Shown here: positions 1 to 7,415 of the stretch, piece after piece
Numbering within the stretch: the first letter of the stretch is position 1
How the letters are laid out: every line of letters begins with the position of its first letter
IMG/VR virus record: IMGVR_UViG_3300042547_000060
Coordinates: 1 to 26,622 of that record
Length of the DNA: 26,622 nt
DNA from: a virus
Reading direction: 5' to 3' (one strand)
Position numbers and translations under genes: made by a program
Notes under the pieces: generated by a model
Database searches by the model: none
What the model saw: only the letters and a program-made list of their open reading frames with translations
Told to the model about the DNA's origin: nothing

Positions 1-2
1 AG

Positions 3-1664
3 ATCCGCAAGTCTATCGACCAGATTGAGTTGATGGCCGAGATCTACGGCACTGGCATTGGCGAGATCATCGTCAAGACAGAGAAAATCTTTGAGCCAGC
101 AACTCAGCCTATTCCTGGTCAGCCTGGACAAGCAGCCATCGGTGTGATTGAAAAGAACCGCATGGCTGTCAAGCTTAATCCGGTCAACCCGAAAAACTTC
201 CTGTTTGACCCCAATGGTACGTCTATTGACGACTGCATGGGCGTGGCTATCGAAAAGTACGTCTCGATCCACAAAGTCGTCGAAGGCATCGAAAAAGGCA
301 TCTACAAGAAGGTAAACATCGGGACTACCTACGAGGATTCCGACCTTGAGCCGACCCAAGAGCCTAGCCAGTACCAAGACGAGAAGGTTCTGCTGCTGAC
401 CTACTATGGTCTTGTGCCGCGTGAATACCTTCAGGAGAAGGACACCGAGACGGTTGTGCTGTTTCCTGACGACTCCGTGGCTGAAGACTACACGGATATG
501 GTCGAGGCCATCGTGGTTATCGCCAACGGTTCGATGCTTCTGAAGGCAGAAGAGAATCCGTACATGATGAAGGATCGTCCGGTCATCTCGTACCAGGACG
601 ATACTGTGCCGAACCGCTTGCTGGGCCGTGGGACTGTTGAGAAGTCCTACAACATGCAGAAGGCTATCGATGCTCAGATCCGTTCGCACCTGGATTCGCT
701 TGCGCTGACGACTGCTCCGATGATGGGCATGGACGCTACGCGCCTGCCGAGGGGTGCTAGGTTTGAAGTAAAACCAGGTAAGGCGTTCATGGTCAACGGC
801 AACCCTGCCGAGATCCTGTATCCCTTTAAGTTTGGCCAGACCAGCCCTGATAACCTGCGTACCGCCCAAGAATTTGAGCGTATGTTGCTGCAAGCAACGG
901 GTACTCTGGACAGCCAAGGCATGGTCACGAACGGTGCGCGTGACGGGCAAGCAATGTCCACCGCCGTTGCGACGATCATCAAGAAGTACAAGCGCACTCT
1001 GGTGAACTTCCAAGAGGATTTCTTGATCCCGTTCATCCAGAAGGCAGCGTTTAGGTACATGCAGTTCGACTCTGAGCGGTATCCGAGCGTGGATATGAAG
1101 TTCATCCCGACTGCAACTTTGGGCATCATTGCTCGGGAGTACGAGCAACAGCAATTCATCGGTCTGCTGCAGACTCTGGGGCCGAATACGCCGGTTCTGC
1201 CGCTGATTTTGAAGGGCATCCTGAACAACTCCAGCCTGTCGAACAGGTATGAGTTGATTGCAGCCCTTGATCAGATGTCGCAGCCCGATCCAGAAGCCCA
1301 GCAAATGGCGATGGCGGCACGGCAGTTGGAGTTGCAAGCGGCTCAGGCTCAGATCGCTGACAAAACGACCCAGGCCGAGAAGAATCGTGCTGAAGCGCAG
1401 AAATTGCTCACTGAAGCACAGCTTATGCCGCAAGAGGTACAGGCCAAAGTTATCGCTTCGACTACTACGAACCTGCCGCAAGGTCAAGAGGCTAGCGAGT
1501 TTGACAAGCGGGTTAAGATTGCCGAGTTGATGCTCAAAGAGGCAGACATCAAAAACAAGTCTAAGATCGTCGAACTCCAGATGGCCGAGAAAAAGAACAA
1601 GGTAACCGGCATGGAAGAAGACTTCTTGGAAGAATTGTCCAGGGAGTTGAGCAATGGACGTTGA
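3..1664 (+). CDS. Portal protein (5' end cut by window edge)
   Basis: Portal of a podovirus: the ring at the capsid vertex through which DNA is packaged and ejected. The reading frame is open to the left edge, so the N-terminus is missing and about 553 residues are visible; the in-frame TTG at 30 is not a real start. I recognise the family by the stretch around 570-760 (RPVISYQDDTVPNRLLGRGT, then a helix rich in Q and S, then a TAPMM motif). The last ~140 residues are Gln/Ala/Lys-rich and predicted helical or coiled coil, as in portal barrel/crown regions. The stop overlaps the next gene by 11 nt. The terminase large subunit gene is expected just upstream of the window. The family assignment is from memory of related phages, not a search. 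Confidence 0.9.
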   Translation: MRKSIDQIELMAEIYGTGIGEIIVKTEKIFEPATQPIPGQPGQAAIGVIEKNRMAVKLNPVNPKNFLFDPNGTSIDDCMGVAIEKYVSIHKVVEGIEKGIYKKVNIGTTYEDSDLEPTQEPSQYQDEKVLLLTYYGLVPREYLQEKDTETVVLFPDDSVAEDYTDMVEAIVVIANGSMLLKAEENPYMMKDRPVISYQDDTVPNRLLGRGTVEKSYNMQKAIDAQIRSHLDSLALTTAPMMGMDATRLPRGARFEVKPGKAFMVNGNPAEILYPFKFGQTSPDNLRTAQEFERMLLQATGTLDSQGMVTNGARDGQAMSTAVATIIKKYKRTLVNFQEDFLIPFIQKAAFRYMQFDSERYPSVDMKFIPTATLGIIAREYEQQQFIGLLQTLGPNTPVLPLILKGILNNSSLSNRYELIAALDQMSQPDPEAQQMAMAARQLELQAAQAQIADKTTQAEKNRAEAQKLLTEAQLMPQEVQAKVIASTTTNLPQGQEASEFDKRVKIAELMLKEADIKNKSKIVELQMAEKKNKVTGMEEDFLEELSRELSNGR

Positions 1665-3405
1665 AAGCCTCGCCAAACAACTGATTCTCAAGGGGATGAC
1701 GGAGGAACAGCAGAAGGCTGTTCTGATGTCTATCCGCGAATCTGTCCAGAAGACGCGGGAGCTACAGAAACAGAAGGTTGGCGAGAACGCTCAACTGGTC
1801 ATTCAGGCTCTCAAGAAGATCGAGTCTGATATACGCGATAGATACGATGACCTTGGCAACAAGATCGAGTCTCGCGTTAGGTCTATTAAAGACGGCAAAG
1901 ACGGGAAAGACGGCAGGAACGGCGCTAATGGCCGGGATGGCCGCGATGGCTCTATGGGGCCAATGGGTCCAAAGGGCAAAGACGGGCTGAATGGACGAGA
2001 TGGCAAAGACGGTGAAGATGGCGTATCAGTAACTGACGCACACATCGACTTTGACGGCAGTCTGATCATTAGCCTGTCGAGCGGCAGGACGATCAATGTT
2101 GGTGAGGTGGTTGCGCCTGATCTTGCTGAAAAGATCAAGGTGATTACCAATGGTGGTGGCACTAGTCAATCAGTGCTTGACACATTGGCCAGCCTTCAGA
2201 CCCAGATCAACAACCTTATCCCTAGCCAAACTGGCCAAGCAGGCAAATTCCTGACGACGAACGGCTCTGTGTTGTCTTGGGCACAAGTTGCTGGTGGATT
2301 GAGCTACCAGGGCACTTGGAATGCATCGGCAAACACTCCGACTCTAGCGTCTGGTGTTGGTACAAACGGGTACTACTACATCGTTGCAACGGCAGGATCG
2401 ACGAACCTGGACGGCATCACTGATTGGCAGATTGGTGATTGGCTGATGTTCAACGGTACGGTCTGGCAGAAGATCGATCAATCCAACTTGGTGACCTCTG
2501 TCAACTCTCAAACTGGTGCTGTGGTACTTACCACCACAAACATCAACGAGGGCACCAATCAATACTATCTGGACTCTAGGGCGCGTTCTGCTCTGAGTGC
2601 TGGCACAGGCATTAGCTACAGCACTTCAACGGGTGTGATCACCAATAGCGCACCGGATCAGACGGTTGCGCTTACTGCTGGCACCGGGATCAGCACATCT
2701 GGGACGTATCCCAACTTCACGATCACCAATACTGCTCCAGATCAAACTGTCGCTCTTACGGGAGCAGGCACAACCAGCATTAGCGGAACATACCCCAACT
2801 TTACGATCACATCGAACGATCAGTACGTTGGCACAGTCACTTCTGTTGGTGGCACTGGCACTGTCAACGGTATTACTCTTAGTGGCACGGTTACGTCTAG
2901 CGGTAACTTGACGCTTGGCGGCACTCTTTCTGGTGTTGATCTCACCACTCAAGTGACCGGCACGCTACCTATTGGCAATGGCGGTACGGGACAGACAACG
3001 GCCAATGCTGCGTTTAACGCTCTTGCGCCTAGTCAGTCATCTCAGTCTGGCAAGTACCTGACCACTGATGGCACGAACACATCGTGGGCTACGGTCAATG
3101 CTGGTGCATCGATTACTAACGACACCAGCACATCGACAAACCTGTATCCGCTGTTCGCTGCGGCAACTTCTGGTACTCCAACGGTCATTTACACAAGCAA
3201 TGCCAAGTACCTCTACAAGCCATCAACTGGTGAGTTGCAAGCATCTGCTGTAGTTGCAAGCAATGGACTTATAGTCAATAGCACCACTGTTTCTTCCAGT
3301 TATACAGTTGCTACTGGGACCAATGCGCTGTCTGTAGGCCCAATGACGGTTGCCAGCGGAGCAGTTCTGACGGTTGCTTCTGGACAAAGGCATATCATCC
3401 TATGA
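1654..3405 (+). CDS. Collagen-like tail fibre protein
   Basis: Predicted structural fibre of 583 residues. Residues 1-80 are helical and highly charged, probably the virion-attachment coiled coil. Residues 81-123 are a collagen-like run of about 14 G-X-Y triplets rich in GKD and GRD. The remainder is Ser/Thr/Gly-rich beta structure with a duplicated unit (TVALT..GTGIS..GTYPNFTIT type, residues ~333-388) and a PIGNGGTGQTTANAAFNAL segment that recurs in many phage fibres. The start overlaps the portal stop by 11 nt, and the stop overlaps the next fibre gene as ATGA. Such proteins form trimeric fibres that contact the host surface; the receptor cannot be read from sequence. Assignment to fibre is firm, the exact position on the virion is inferred. 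Confidence 0.82.
   Translation: MDVESLAKQLILKGMTEEQQKAVLMSIRESVQKTRELQKQKVGENAQLVIQALKKIESDIRDRYDDLGNKIESRVRSIKDGKDGKDGRNGANGRDGRDGSMGPMGPKGKDGLNGRDGKDGEDGVSVTDAHIDFDGSLIISLSSGRTINVGEVVAPDLAEKIKVITNGGGTSQSVLDTLASLQTQINNLIPSQTGQAGKFLTTNGSVLSWAQVAGGLSYQGTWNASANTPTLASGVGTNGYYYIVATAGSTNLDGITDWQIGDWLMFNGTVWQKIDQSNLVTSVNSQTGAVVLTTTNINEGTNQYYLDSRARSALSAGTGISYSTSTGVITNSAPDQTVALTAGTGISTSGTYPNFTITNTAPDQTVALTGAGTTSISGTYPNFTITSNDQYVGTVTSVGGTGTVNGITLSGTVTSSGNLTLGGTLSGVDLTTQVTGTLPIGNGGTGQTTANAAFNALAPSQSSQSGKYLTTDGTNTSWATVNAGASITNDTSTSTNLYPLFAAATSGTPTVIYTSNAKYLYKPSTGELQASAVVASNGLIVNSTTVSSSYTVATGTNALSVGPMTVASGAVLTVASGQRHIIL
1894..2022 (+). repeat. Collagen-like G-X-Y repeat in fibre gene
   Basis: About 14 consecutive Gly-X-Y triplets, dominated by GKD, GRD, GRN and GPM/GPK, lie in frame inside the first fibre gene. 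Phage collagen-like segments are known to trimerise and act as extended rods. The acidic/basic alternation (KDG, RDG) would favour interchain salt bridges; that last point is inference. Confidence 0.88.
2650..2817 (+). repeat. Tandem two-copy beta repeat in fibre gene
   Basis: Two adjacent units of about 28 codons both begin APDQTVALT, carry G-T-x-S/T-I-S, and end GTYPNFTIT. The copies differ at several codons, so they are an old duplication, not a fresh one. They lie in the beta-rich shaft of the collagen-like fibre. A further VALT/NSAPDQ-like remnant precedes the first copy. Confidence 0.75.
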
Positions 3406-4604
3406 GTACGATCAGCGCATCAACCACGAGCACCACTGGCTATGTGGTGACTTCTGATACCACTGGAACGCTTGTTCTACAAACGGGTGCAACGCCAACT
3501 ACGGCGGTTACGGTTGCGTCCAACCAGCAAGTGACATTTGCACAACCAGCTAACCTGCCAAACACCTTTGGCTTCAAAAACCGCATCATCAACGGCGGTA
3601 TGGTGATCGACCAGAGGAACGCTGGGGCGAGTGTGACGCAGACAACTGTCGACTTATTTCCAGTTGACCGATTCCGTATCCTTGGAAGTGTTACTTCAAA
3701 GTTTACGGGGCAGCGGTCTACGCTTGCGCCTGCGGGGTTCACAAACTCTTTACTTCTAACTTCTTCGGCGGCAACTTCATTGGCTGCCGGTGATTATTAT
3801 GTTTGCACCCAAAAAGTTGAAGGTTTCAACGTCGCGGATTTTGGGTGGGGCACAGCCAACGCAGTTTCTGTTACGTTGTCTTTTTGGGTACGCAGTTCAT
3901 TGACCGGAACTTTTGGTGGGGCATTGCTTAATGACGCAGCAAACAGATCTTACCCATTTACATACACGATCAGTGCAGCAAATACATGGGAGCAGAAGAC
4001 AGTAACCATTGCGGGTGATACTTCTGGAACGTGGCTTACCAATAATGGTGTTGGCGTTTTTGTCAACTTCAGTCTTGGGGCCGGTTCTACATATAGCGGC
4101 ACCGCAGGCGCATGGGCAGGCAGCTTCTTTTTCTCTGCCACAGGCGCAACCTCTGTCGTCGGCACCAACGGAGCCACCTTCTACATCACCGGAGTTCAAC
4201 TGGAAAAAGGCTCTACCGCCACATCGTTTGATTACAGGCCGTATGGGACTGAGTTGGCGCTTTGTCAGCGGTATCTACCTGCAATCTCTTATGCGGGTGG
4301 AGCAAACCCATATTTTGGTGCTGGTATGGCTTTTGGAACAACATCGGCTTACTACACTATTAGTTTTCCAGTAACTCCTAGAGTCCCTCCAACGGGTTTG
4401 ACTGTTTCTTCAGCGGGGCATTTTGCTGGTTTCTTGGCTTCAACCGCAACAAGCAATGCAACAGGTGTTGTTTTTGGCGGCGCACAGAACCATTCTGCGT
4501 TTGTACAACTTACTGGTATGAGCGGTTTAACAGGCGGTAACGCTTCATTGATTTACATGAACAATGCGTCTGCATTGATGACCTTCACGGGATGCGAACT
4601 ATGA
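3402..4604 (+). CDS. Tail fibre / receptor-binding protein
   Basis: A 400-residue Ser/Thr/Gly-rich protein whose ATG overlaps the stop of the collagen-like fibre (ATGA). An N-terminal region with S/T-rich beta repeats (residues 1-60) is followed by FGFKNRIINGGMVIDQRNAG at about residues 56-75, a motif common at the start of phage fibre head domains. The 200 residues after it look like a jelly-roll carbohydrate-binding fold (alternating aromatic/Gly beta strands, ITGVQLEKGSTATSFDYRPY near residue 263). A C-terminal domain of about 120 residues is probably the variable tip. DNA in 3650-4560 is visibly richer in A+T than the first fibre gene, consistent with exchange of this domain. Role in adsorption is inferred from family and context. 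Confidence 0.78.
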   Translation: MSTISASTTSTTGYVVTSDTTGTLVLQTGATPTTAVTVASNQQVTFAQPANLPNTFGFKNRIINGGMVIDQRNAGASVTQTTVDLFPVDRFRILGSVTSKFTGQRSTLAPAGFTNSLLLTSSAATSLAAGDYYVCTQKVEGFNVADFGWGTANAVSVTLSFWVRSSLTGTFGGALLNDAANRSYPFTYTISAANTWEQKTVTIAGDTSGTWLTNNGVGVFVNFSLGAGSTYSGTAGAWAGSFFFSATGATSVVGTNGATFYITGVQLEKGSTATSFDYRPYGTELALCQRYLPAISYAGGANPYFGAGMAFGTTSAYYTISFPVTPRVPPTGLTVSSAGHFAGFLASTATSNATGVVFGGAQNHSAFVQLTGMSGLTGGNASLIYMNNASALMTFTGCEL

Positions 4605-4780
4605 CATACAAACTCTATAAGACAATGCCTTTAAAAGCTGAAGCTGACGCGGCAATGAAGGTTAACGAAGACGGTTCAATGACCAGCTTCTTGTTCGATC
4701 CCGCCAACACCGACTACCAGCAATACCTGAAGTGGCTGAAAGAAGGCAACCAGCCGCTGCCTGCTGAGGAGCAATCATGA
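4601..4780 (+). CDS. Small protein after fibre, possible fibre chaperone
   Basis: 59 residues starting at the ATG that overlaps the fibre stop (ATGA); an in-frame ATG nine bases upstream at 4592 is less likely. The protein is polar, with DPANTDYQQYLKWLKEGNQP near the end. A terminal Y-x-x-Y/W-L-x-x-GN-x-P motif of this kind is seen at the end of several phage tail-fibre assembly proteins, so a chaperone role is plausible, but the protein is much shorter than classical ones. Its stop overlaps the next fibre gene (ATGA at 4777). Function unproven. Confidence 0.72.
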   Translation: MTYKLYKTMPLKAEADAAMKVNEDGSMTSFLFDPANTDYQQYLKWLKEGNQPLPAEEQS

Positions 4781-5286
4781 CGCTGATTCTGAGTGGCAGT
4801 GACGGCCTGTCTGATGTAGACGGCTCTGCGTCTACTCCTGCCATCAGGGGCACGGATGCAAACACAGGCATTTACTTCCCAGGATCTGACAGGATTGGCT
4901 TTGCAGAGGGTGGTGTACAGGTTGGTGAGTTCGATGCCTCTGGCAACTTCCAGTTCAACTCGGGCTATGGTTCTACGGCTATTGCATACGGCTGCCGCGC
5001 TTGGGTTAACTTCAATGGTACTGGGACTGTGGCAATTCGTGCCAGTGGTAACGTCACCAGCATTACAGATAACGGTACTGGCGACTACACGGTGAACTTT
5101 ACGACTGCAATGCCTGATGTAAATTATTCCATCGTTGGCTCTACGATAGGTTCTGACAACGGTGCTACTCTTGTTGATTCCAGAGGTACTAATCTTGCGA
5201 CAGGAAGCGCAAGATGTGGAACATTTTCATCAGCTTCGGGAGCATTAGGTGATCGTAATTTCATCAGTATTGCGGTTTTCCGCTAA
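4777..5286 (+). CDS. Short tail fibre paralog A
   Basis: 169 residues of beta-rich sequence. Residues 1-57 form a distinct N-terminal module (G-S-D, DANTGIYFPGSDRIGFAEGG). Residues 58-118 form a core almost identical in protein to the next gene, and residues 119-169 are a divergent tip ending SIAVFR. The IYFP..DRIGFA segment is a known element of phage fibre modules. The start overlaps the preceding small gene (ATGA). It probably forms, with the next gene, two alternative or additional short fibres or a hetero-oligomer. I saw no catalytic motif. Confidence 0.78.
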   Translation: MTLILSGSDGLSDVDGSASTPAIRGTDANTGIYFPGSDRIGFAEGGVQVGEFDASGNFQFNSGYGSTAIAYGCRAWVNFNGTGTVAIRASGNVTSITDNGTGDYTVNFTTAMPDVNYSIVGSTIGSDNGATLVDSRGTNLATGSARCGTFSSASGALGDRNFISIAVFR

Positions 5287-5613
5287 GGATCATCCATGCC
5301 AAGCATAATCAATAGCGATGATGGTGTTGTATCAGGCTCCTCTGGTCTAAAGACTACAGGAGGCAATGATGGCATCACCAACTTCCAACAAAACGGCACT
5401 ACACAGGCAACCATTACTGCTGCTGGCTTGTTCCAGTTCAACTCTGGTTACGGCTCTGTTGCCACAGCTTATGGTTGCCGTGCATGGGTCAATTTCAACG
5501 GTACAAGTACTGTTGCGATTCGTGCGTCTGGCAACGTGACGAGCATCACGGATAATGGCACAGGTGACTACACGGTGAATTTCACCACGGCGATGCCTGA
5601 TGCAAATTATTCT
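4948..5613 (+). repeat. Duplicated fibre core (4948-5130 and 5431-5613)
   Basis: Two blocks of 61 codons encode proteins identical at 57 positions, but 33 of those 57 shared residues use different synonymous codons. The protein core is therefore conserved while the DNA has diverged widely, which argues for an old duplication or independent import of the same module rather than a recent tandem copy. The interval between them holds the tip of paralog A and the N-terminal module of paralog B. Confidence 0.9.
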
Positions 5614-5796
5614 TTTTCTGCAAATTGTCGTTTAGATTCAGGTGCAGCTAACGAAGATTTCCCAATTGTCGGGGCTTCTAGACGTAATACATATCTTGCT
5701 GGTAGTTTAAGAATAATTACAGTTTTTCGTAGTAGCGCGACAAATACAGCAACACTGCAAGATCCTGATATTGTTGCCGTAAGTATTTTCCGTTAA
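5296..5796 (+). CDS. Short tail fibre paralog B
   Basis: 166 residues, paralogous to the preceding gene. Residues 46-106 match its core with only four substitutions in 61 positions, while the N-terminal 45 residues and C-terminal 60 residues differ. The end (VAVSIFR) resembles the end of paralog A (SIAVFR), so a terminal strand is kept although the tip between diverged. The 5630-5760 tip DNA is A+T-richer than the core. A separation of only 9 bases, with a purine-rich AAGGAT stretch, places it in the same transcript. Predicted receptor-binding fibre; the receptor is unknown. Confidence 0.78.
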   Translation: MPSIINSDDGVVSGSSGLKTTGGNDGITNFQQNGTTQATITAAGLFQFNSGYGSVATAYGCRAWVNFNGTSTVAIRASGNVTSITDNGTGDYTVNFTTAMPDANYSFSANCRLDSGAANEDFPIVGASRRNTYLAGSLRIITVFRSSATNTATLQDPDIVAVSIFR

Positions 5797-5805
5797 GGAG
5801 TCATC

Positions 5806-5994
5806 ATGAACCAACGAATCATTTTCCCAAACGACGACGGCGGTGTGTCCGTCATCGTGCCTGCTGTCGAGTGCGGCCTAACGATTGAAGAGATCGCGGC
5901 CAAGGACGTGCCTGCTGGCAAGCCCTACAAAATCGTGGATGTCGCTGACATTCCAACTGACCGCACGTTCCGCAACGCATGGGAGTACGCATGA
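5806..5994 (+). CDS. Small conserved protein in fibre cassette
   Basis: 62 residues: MNQRIIFPNDDGGVSVIVP at the start, an ECGLTIEEIA segment in the middle, and a D-R-T-F-R-N-A-W-E ending. I have a sense of seeing similar small proteins after fibre genes in uncultured phages, where no function is assigned. It is soluble, with no membrane segment. A good Shine-Dalgarno (AAGGAG, 5795-5800) precedes the ATG. Its stop overlaps the next gene start (ATGA at 5991), so the two are probably translated together. A fibre-assembly role is only a guess from position. Confidence 0.75.
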   Translation: MNQRIIFPNDDGGVSVIVPAVECGLTIEEIAAKDVPAGKPYKIVDVADIPTDRTFRNAWEYA

Positions 5995-6221
5995 TTCAAA
6001 TCAACATGATTAAGGCGAAGGCCATCGCTCACGATGCCCGTCGCGCTGCTCGTTCCGCTGAGTTTGAGCCGCATGACGCAATCATCATGAAGCAGATTCC
6101 TGGCGCTGACTCTTCAGCAGCAGAAACCGCTCGTCAAGCCATTCGTGATAAGTACGCTGCTCTTCAGGCTCAGATGGATGCAGCGCAGACCCCTGAGCAA
6201 CTCAAAGCACTCATGCCATAG
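5991..6221 (+). CDS. Small helical protein in fibre cassette
   Basis: 76 residues when started at the ATG overlapping the upstream stop (ATGA); an earlier in-frame ATG at 5979 lies inside the upstream gene and is not needed. The sequence is mostly helical and Ala/Arg-rich (AKAIAHDARRAARSAEFEPH, then a long amphipathic helix with DKYAALQAQMDAAQTPEQL). It resembles small C-terminal helical segments found in tail-fibre assembly proteins (a chaperone half split from its beta half), but I cannot prove this. It is followed by a GGAGTAGGAC stretch that provides the next ribosome binding site. Confidence 0.75.
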   Translation: MIQINMIKAKAIAHDARRAARSAEFEPHDAIIMKQIPGADSSAAETARQAIRDKYAALQAQMDAAQTPEQLKALMP

Positions 6222-6230
6222 GAGTAGGAC

Positions 6231-6443
6231 ATGGAGCCGACTGAAATCGACCCCATCAAGTATGGAGTTCTTTGGGAACGTGTCCAGAACATGGACAAGA
6301 AGATCGACAAAATGGAAGGTCAGATCGAGGAACTGCTAGCCTTGGCAAACAAGGGCAAAGGCGGTTTCTGGATGGGAATGACTATTGCCAGTTCAGTCGG
6401 CGCTGCTGTAGCATGGATAGCAGGACACTTTAAAGGCGGCTGA
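6231..6443 (+). CDS. Coiled-coil single-pass membrane protein (XhlA-like)
   Basis: 70 residues. Residues 13-45 form an amphipathic heptad helix (WERVQNMDKKIDKMEGQIEE), and residues 47-66 (FWMGMTIASSVGAAVAWIAG) are a single membrane segment, followed by a short basic tail. This helix-then-membrane arrangement is that of XhlA/hemolysin-type small phage proteins, sometimes involved in lysis. It stands far from the holin-endolysin pair at 20623, next to another membrane-anchored coiled-coil gene, so a virion or membrane-docking role is equally possible. Confidence 0.72.
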   Translation: MEPTEIDPIKYGVLWERVQNMDKKIDKMEGQIEELLALANKGKGGFWMGMTIASSVGAAVAWIAGHFKGG

Positions 6444-6444
6444 A

Positions 6445-6918
6445 ATGATTGATCCCATAACCGCACTCGCAGCCATCTCATCAGCCGTCGAGCTTGTAAA
6501 AAAAGTCTCGGCAACCGTTGACGATGTGACATCGCTCGGGCCGGTATTGGGCAAGTATTTCGATGCCAAAGCTGATGCTATCGAGGTCGTCCAAAAGTCT
6601 CAGCGTGGCGAGTTTAAGGGTAGCGCATTGGGCAAGGCTCTTGAATTAGAGATGGCTCTGGAGCAAGCCCGTGAGTTTGAAGAGCAGGTAAAAATGCTGT
6701 TCTTTCAGTCCAACAAAATGGACGTTTGGGCCAGAATTGCAGCTAGAGCGCAGAGGATGGAAGCAGACGCAGCACATGCTGCTAGGCGCAAAAAAGAGGC
6801 TGACAAGCGCAAAAAAGAGGAAATGGACGAGCTTTTCATCATCATTGTCGGCCTGTTAGTCGCCTTGGGATCGATTGCAGCCGTTATTTGGGCACTTCTT
6901 GAAGGGATGAACCAGTGA
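6445..6918 (+). CDS. Coiled-coil protein with C-terminal membrane anchor
   Basis: 157 residues. A short hydrophobic N-terminal segment (MIDPITALAAISSAVELVKK) precedes a long charged helix, including a Lys/Glu/Ala-rich stretch around residues 105-130. The C-terminal residues 131-153 (LFIIIVGLLVALGSIAAVIW) form a clear membrane helix. The 1-nt gap from the previous gene and the GTGA overlap with the next indicate one operon. No family with known function recognised. A tail-anchored or spanin-like function is conceivable, but there is no lipobox and no second partner. Confidence 0.75.
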   Translation: MIDPITALAAISSAVELVKKVSATVDDVTSLGPVLGKYFDAKADAIEVVQKSQRGEFKGSALGKALELEMALEQAREFEEQVKMLFFQSNKMDVWARIAARAQRMEADAAHAARRKKEADKRKKEEMDELFIIIVGLLVALGSIAAVIWALLEGMNQ

Positions 6919-7154
6919 CTCCAGAGCTACAAAGGTACTACGAAGACAGGTTTGACCTGTTGTCGCAGCCTGGATGGGCCGATTTGATGGAAGATGTTGA
7001 CAATATGTTGGCATCTATGAACAATGTAAGTAGTATCCCTGATGAAAAGGCTTTACAATTTCGTAAAGGTGAGATTTCCATTCTTACTTGGCTAAAAACC
7101 TTGAAAAAGGTCAGCGAAGACGCATACGAGGACTTGAATGCGAAGAATGTATGA
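6915..7154 (+). CDS. Small acidic protein before scaffold operon
   Basis: 79 residues, GTG start overlapping the upstream stop (GTGA). The protein is helical and acidic: YYEDRFDLLSQPGWADLMED at the N-terminus, then IPDEKALQFRKGEISILTWL. The N-terminal pattern of Y-x-x-R-F-x-L-L-x-x-P-G-W recurs in phage proteins next to FmdB-type zinc ribbons, but I can give no function. Its stop overlaps the following zinc-ribbon gene by 17 nt. Confidence 0.75.
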   Translation: MTPELQRYYEDRFDLLSQPGWADLMEDVDNMLASMNNVSSIPDEKALQFRKGEISILTWLKTLKKVSEDAYEDLNAKNV

Positions 7155-7365
7155 ATTTGTCTGCGAATGCGGACAGCGCACTGAGAAGCTAGTTGGTTAT
7201 GAGACAGCTACTGTTCAGTGTGGGTGTGGTGGCATCGCCCATCGCATCATGAGTGCTCCTAAATTCAAACTTGAAGGATGGTCTGGTGCTTTTCCGAGCG
7301 AACATGGTCGGTTTGAGCGCAAGCACATCGAAAAGTTGAACGCGGAGCGCAAAGCCAACTCATAA
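7138..7365 (+). CDS. FmdB-like zinc-ribbon protein
   Basis: 75 residues. The N-terminus (MYEFVCECG, then Q-C-G-C-G-G) matches the FmdB/regulatory zinc-ribbon pattern, with metal-binding pairs at Cys9/Cys11 and Cys28/Cys30. The spacing within each pair is C-x-C rather than the usual C-x2-C. The C-terminal half is basic and helical. The start at 7138 is favoured over the ATG at 7147 because GAGGA at 7128-7132 lies five bases upstream of 7138. It overlaps the previous gene by 17 nt. In phages such proteins often sit just before scaffold/capsid genes; a structural or regulatory role is not established. Confidence 0.75.
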   Translation: MRRMYEFVCECGQRTEKLVGYETATVQCGCGGIAHRIMSAPKFKLEGWSGAFPSEHGRFERKHIEKLNAERKANS

Positions 7366-7415
7366 GTCATTGGACCGAGTTGAATCTCCTACAACCATTT
7401 TTGGCAGGAAAAAAC

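Noticed and set aside
1803-2162. - strand open frame rich in Pro/Ser opposite the collagen-like segment
   Set aside because: It is the antisense reading of the G-X-Y repeat; it shows no ribosome site or family features.
6492-6506. GTAAAAAAAGTC run in the membrane-anchored coiled-coil gene as a frameshift site
   Set aside because: The alternative frame closes quickly and the zero frame is well supported to its end.
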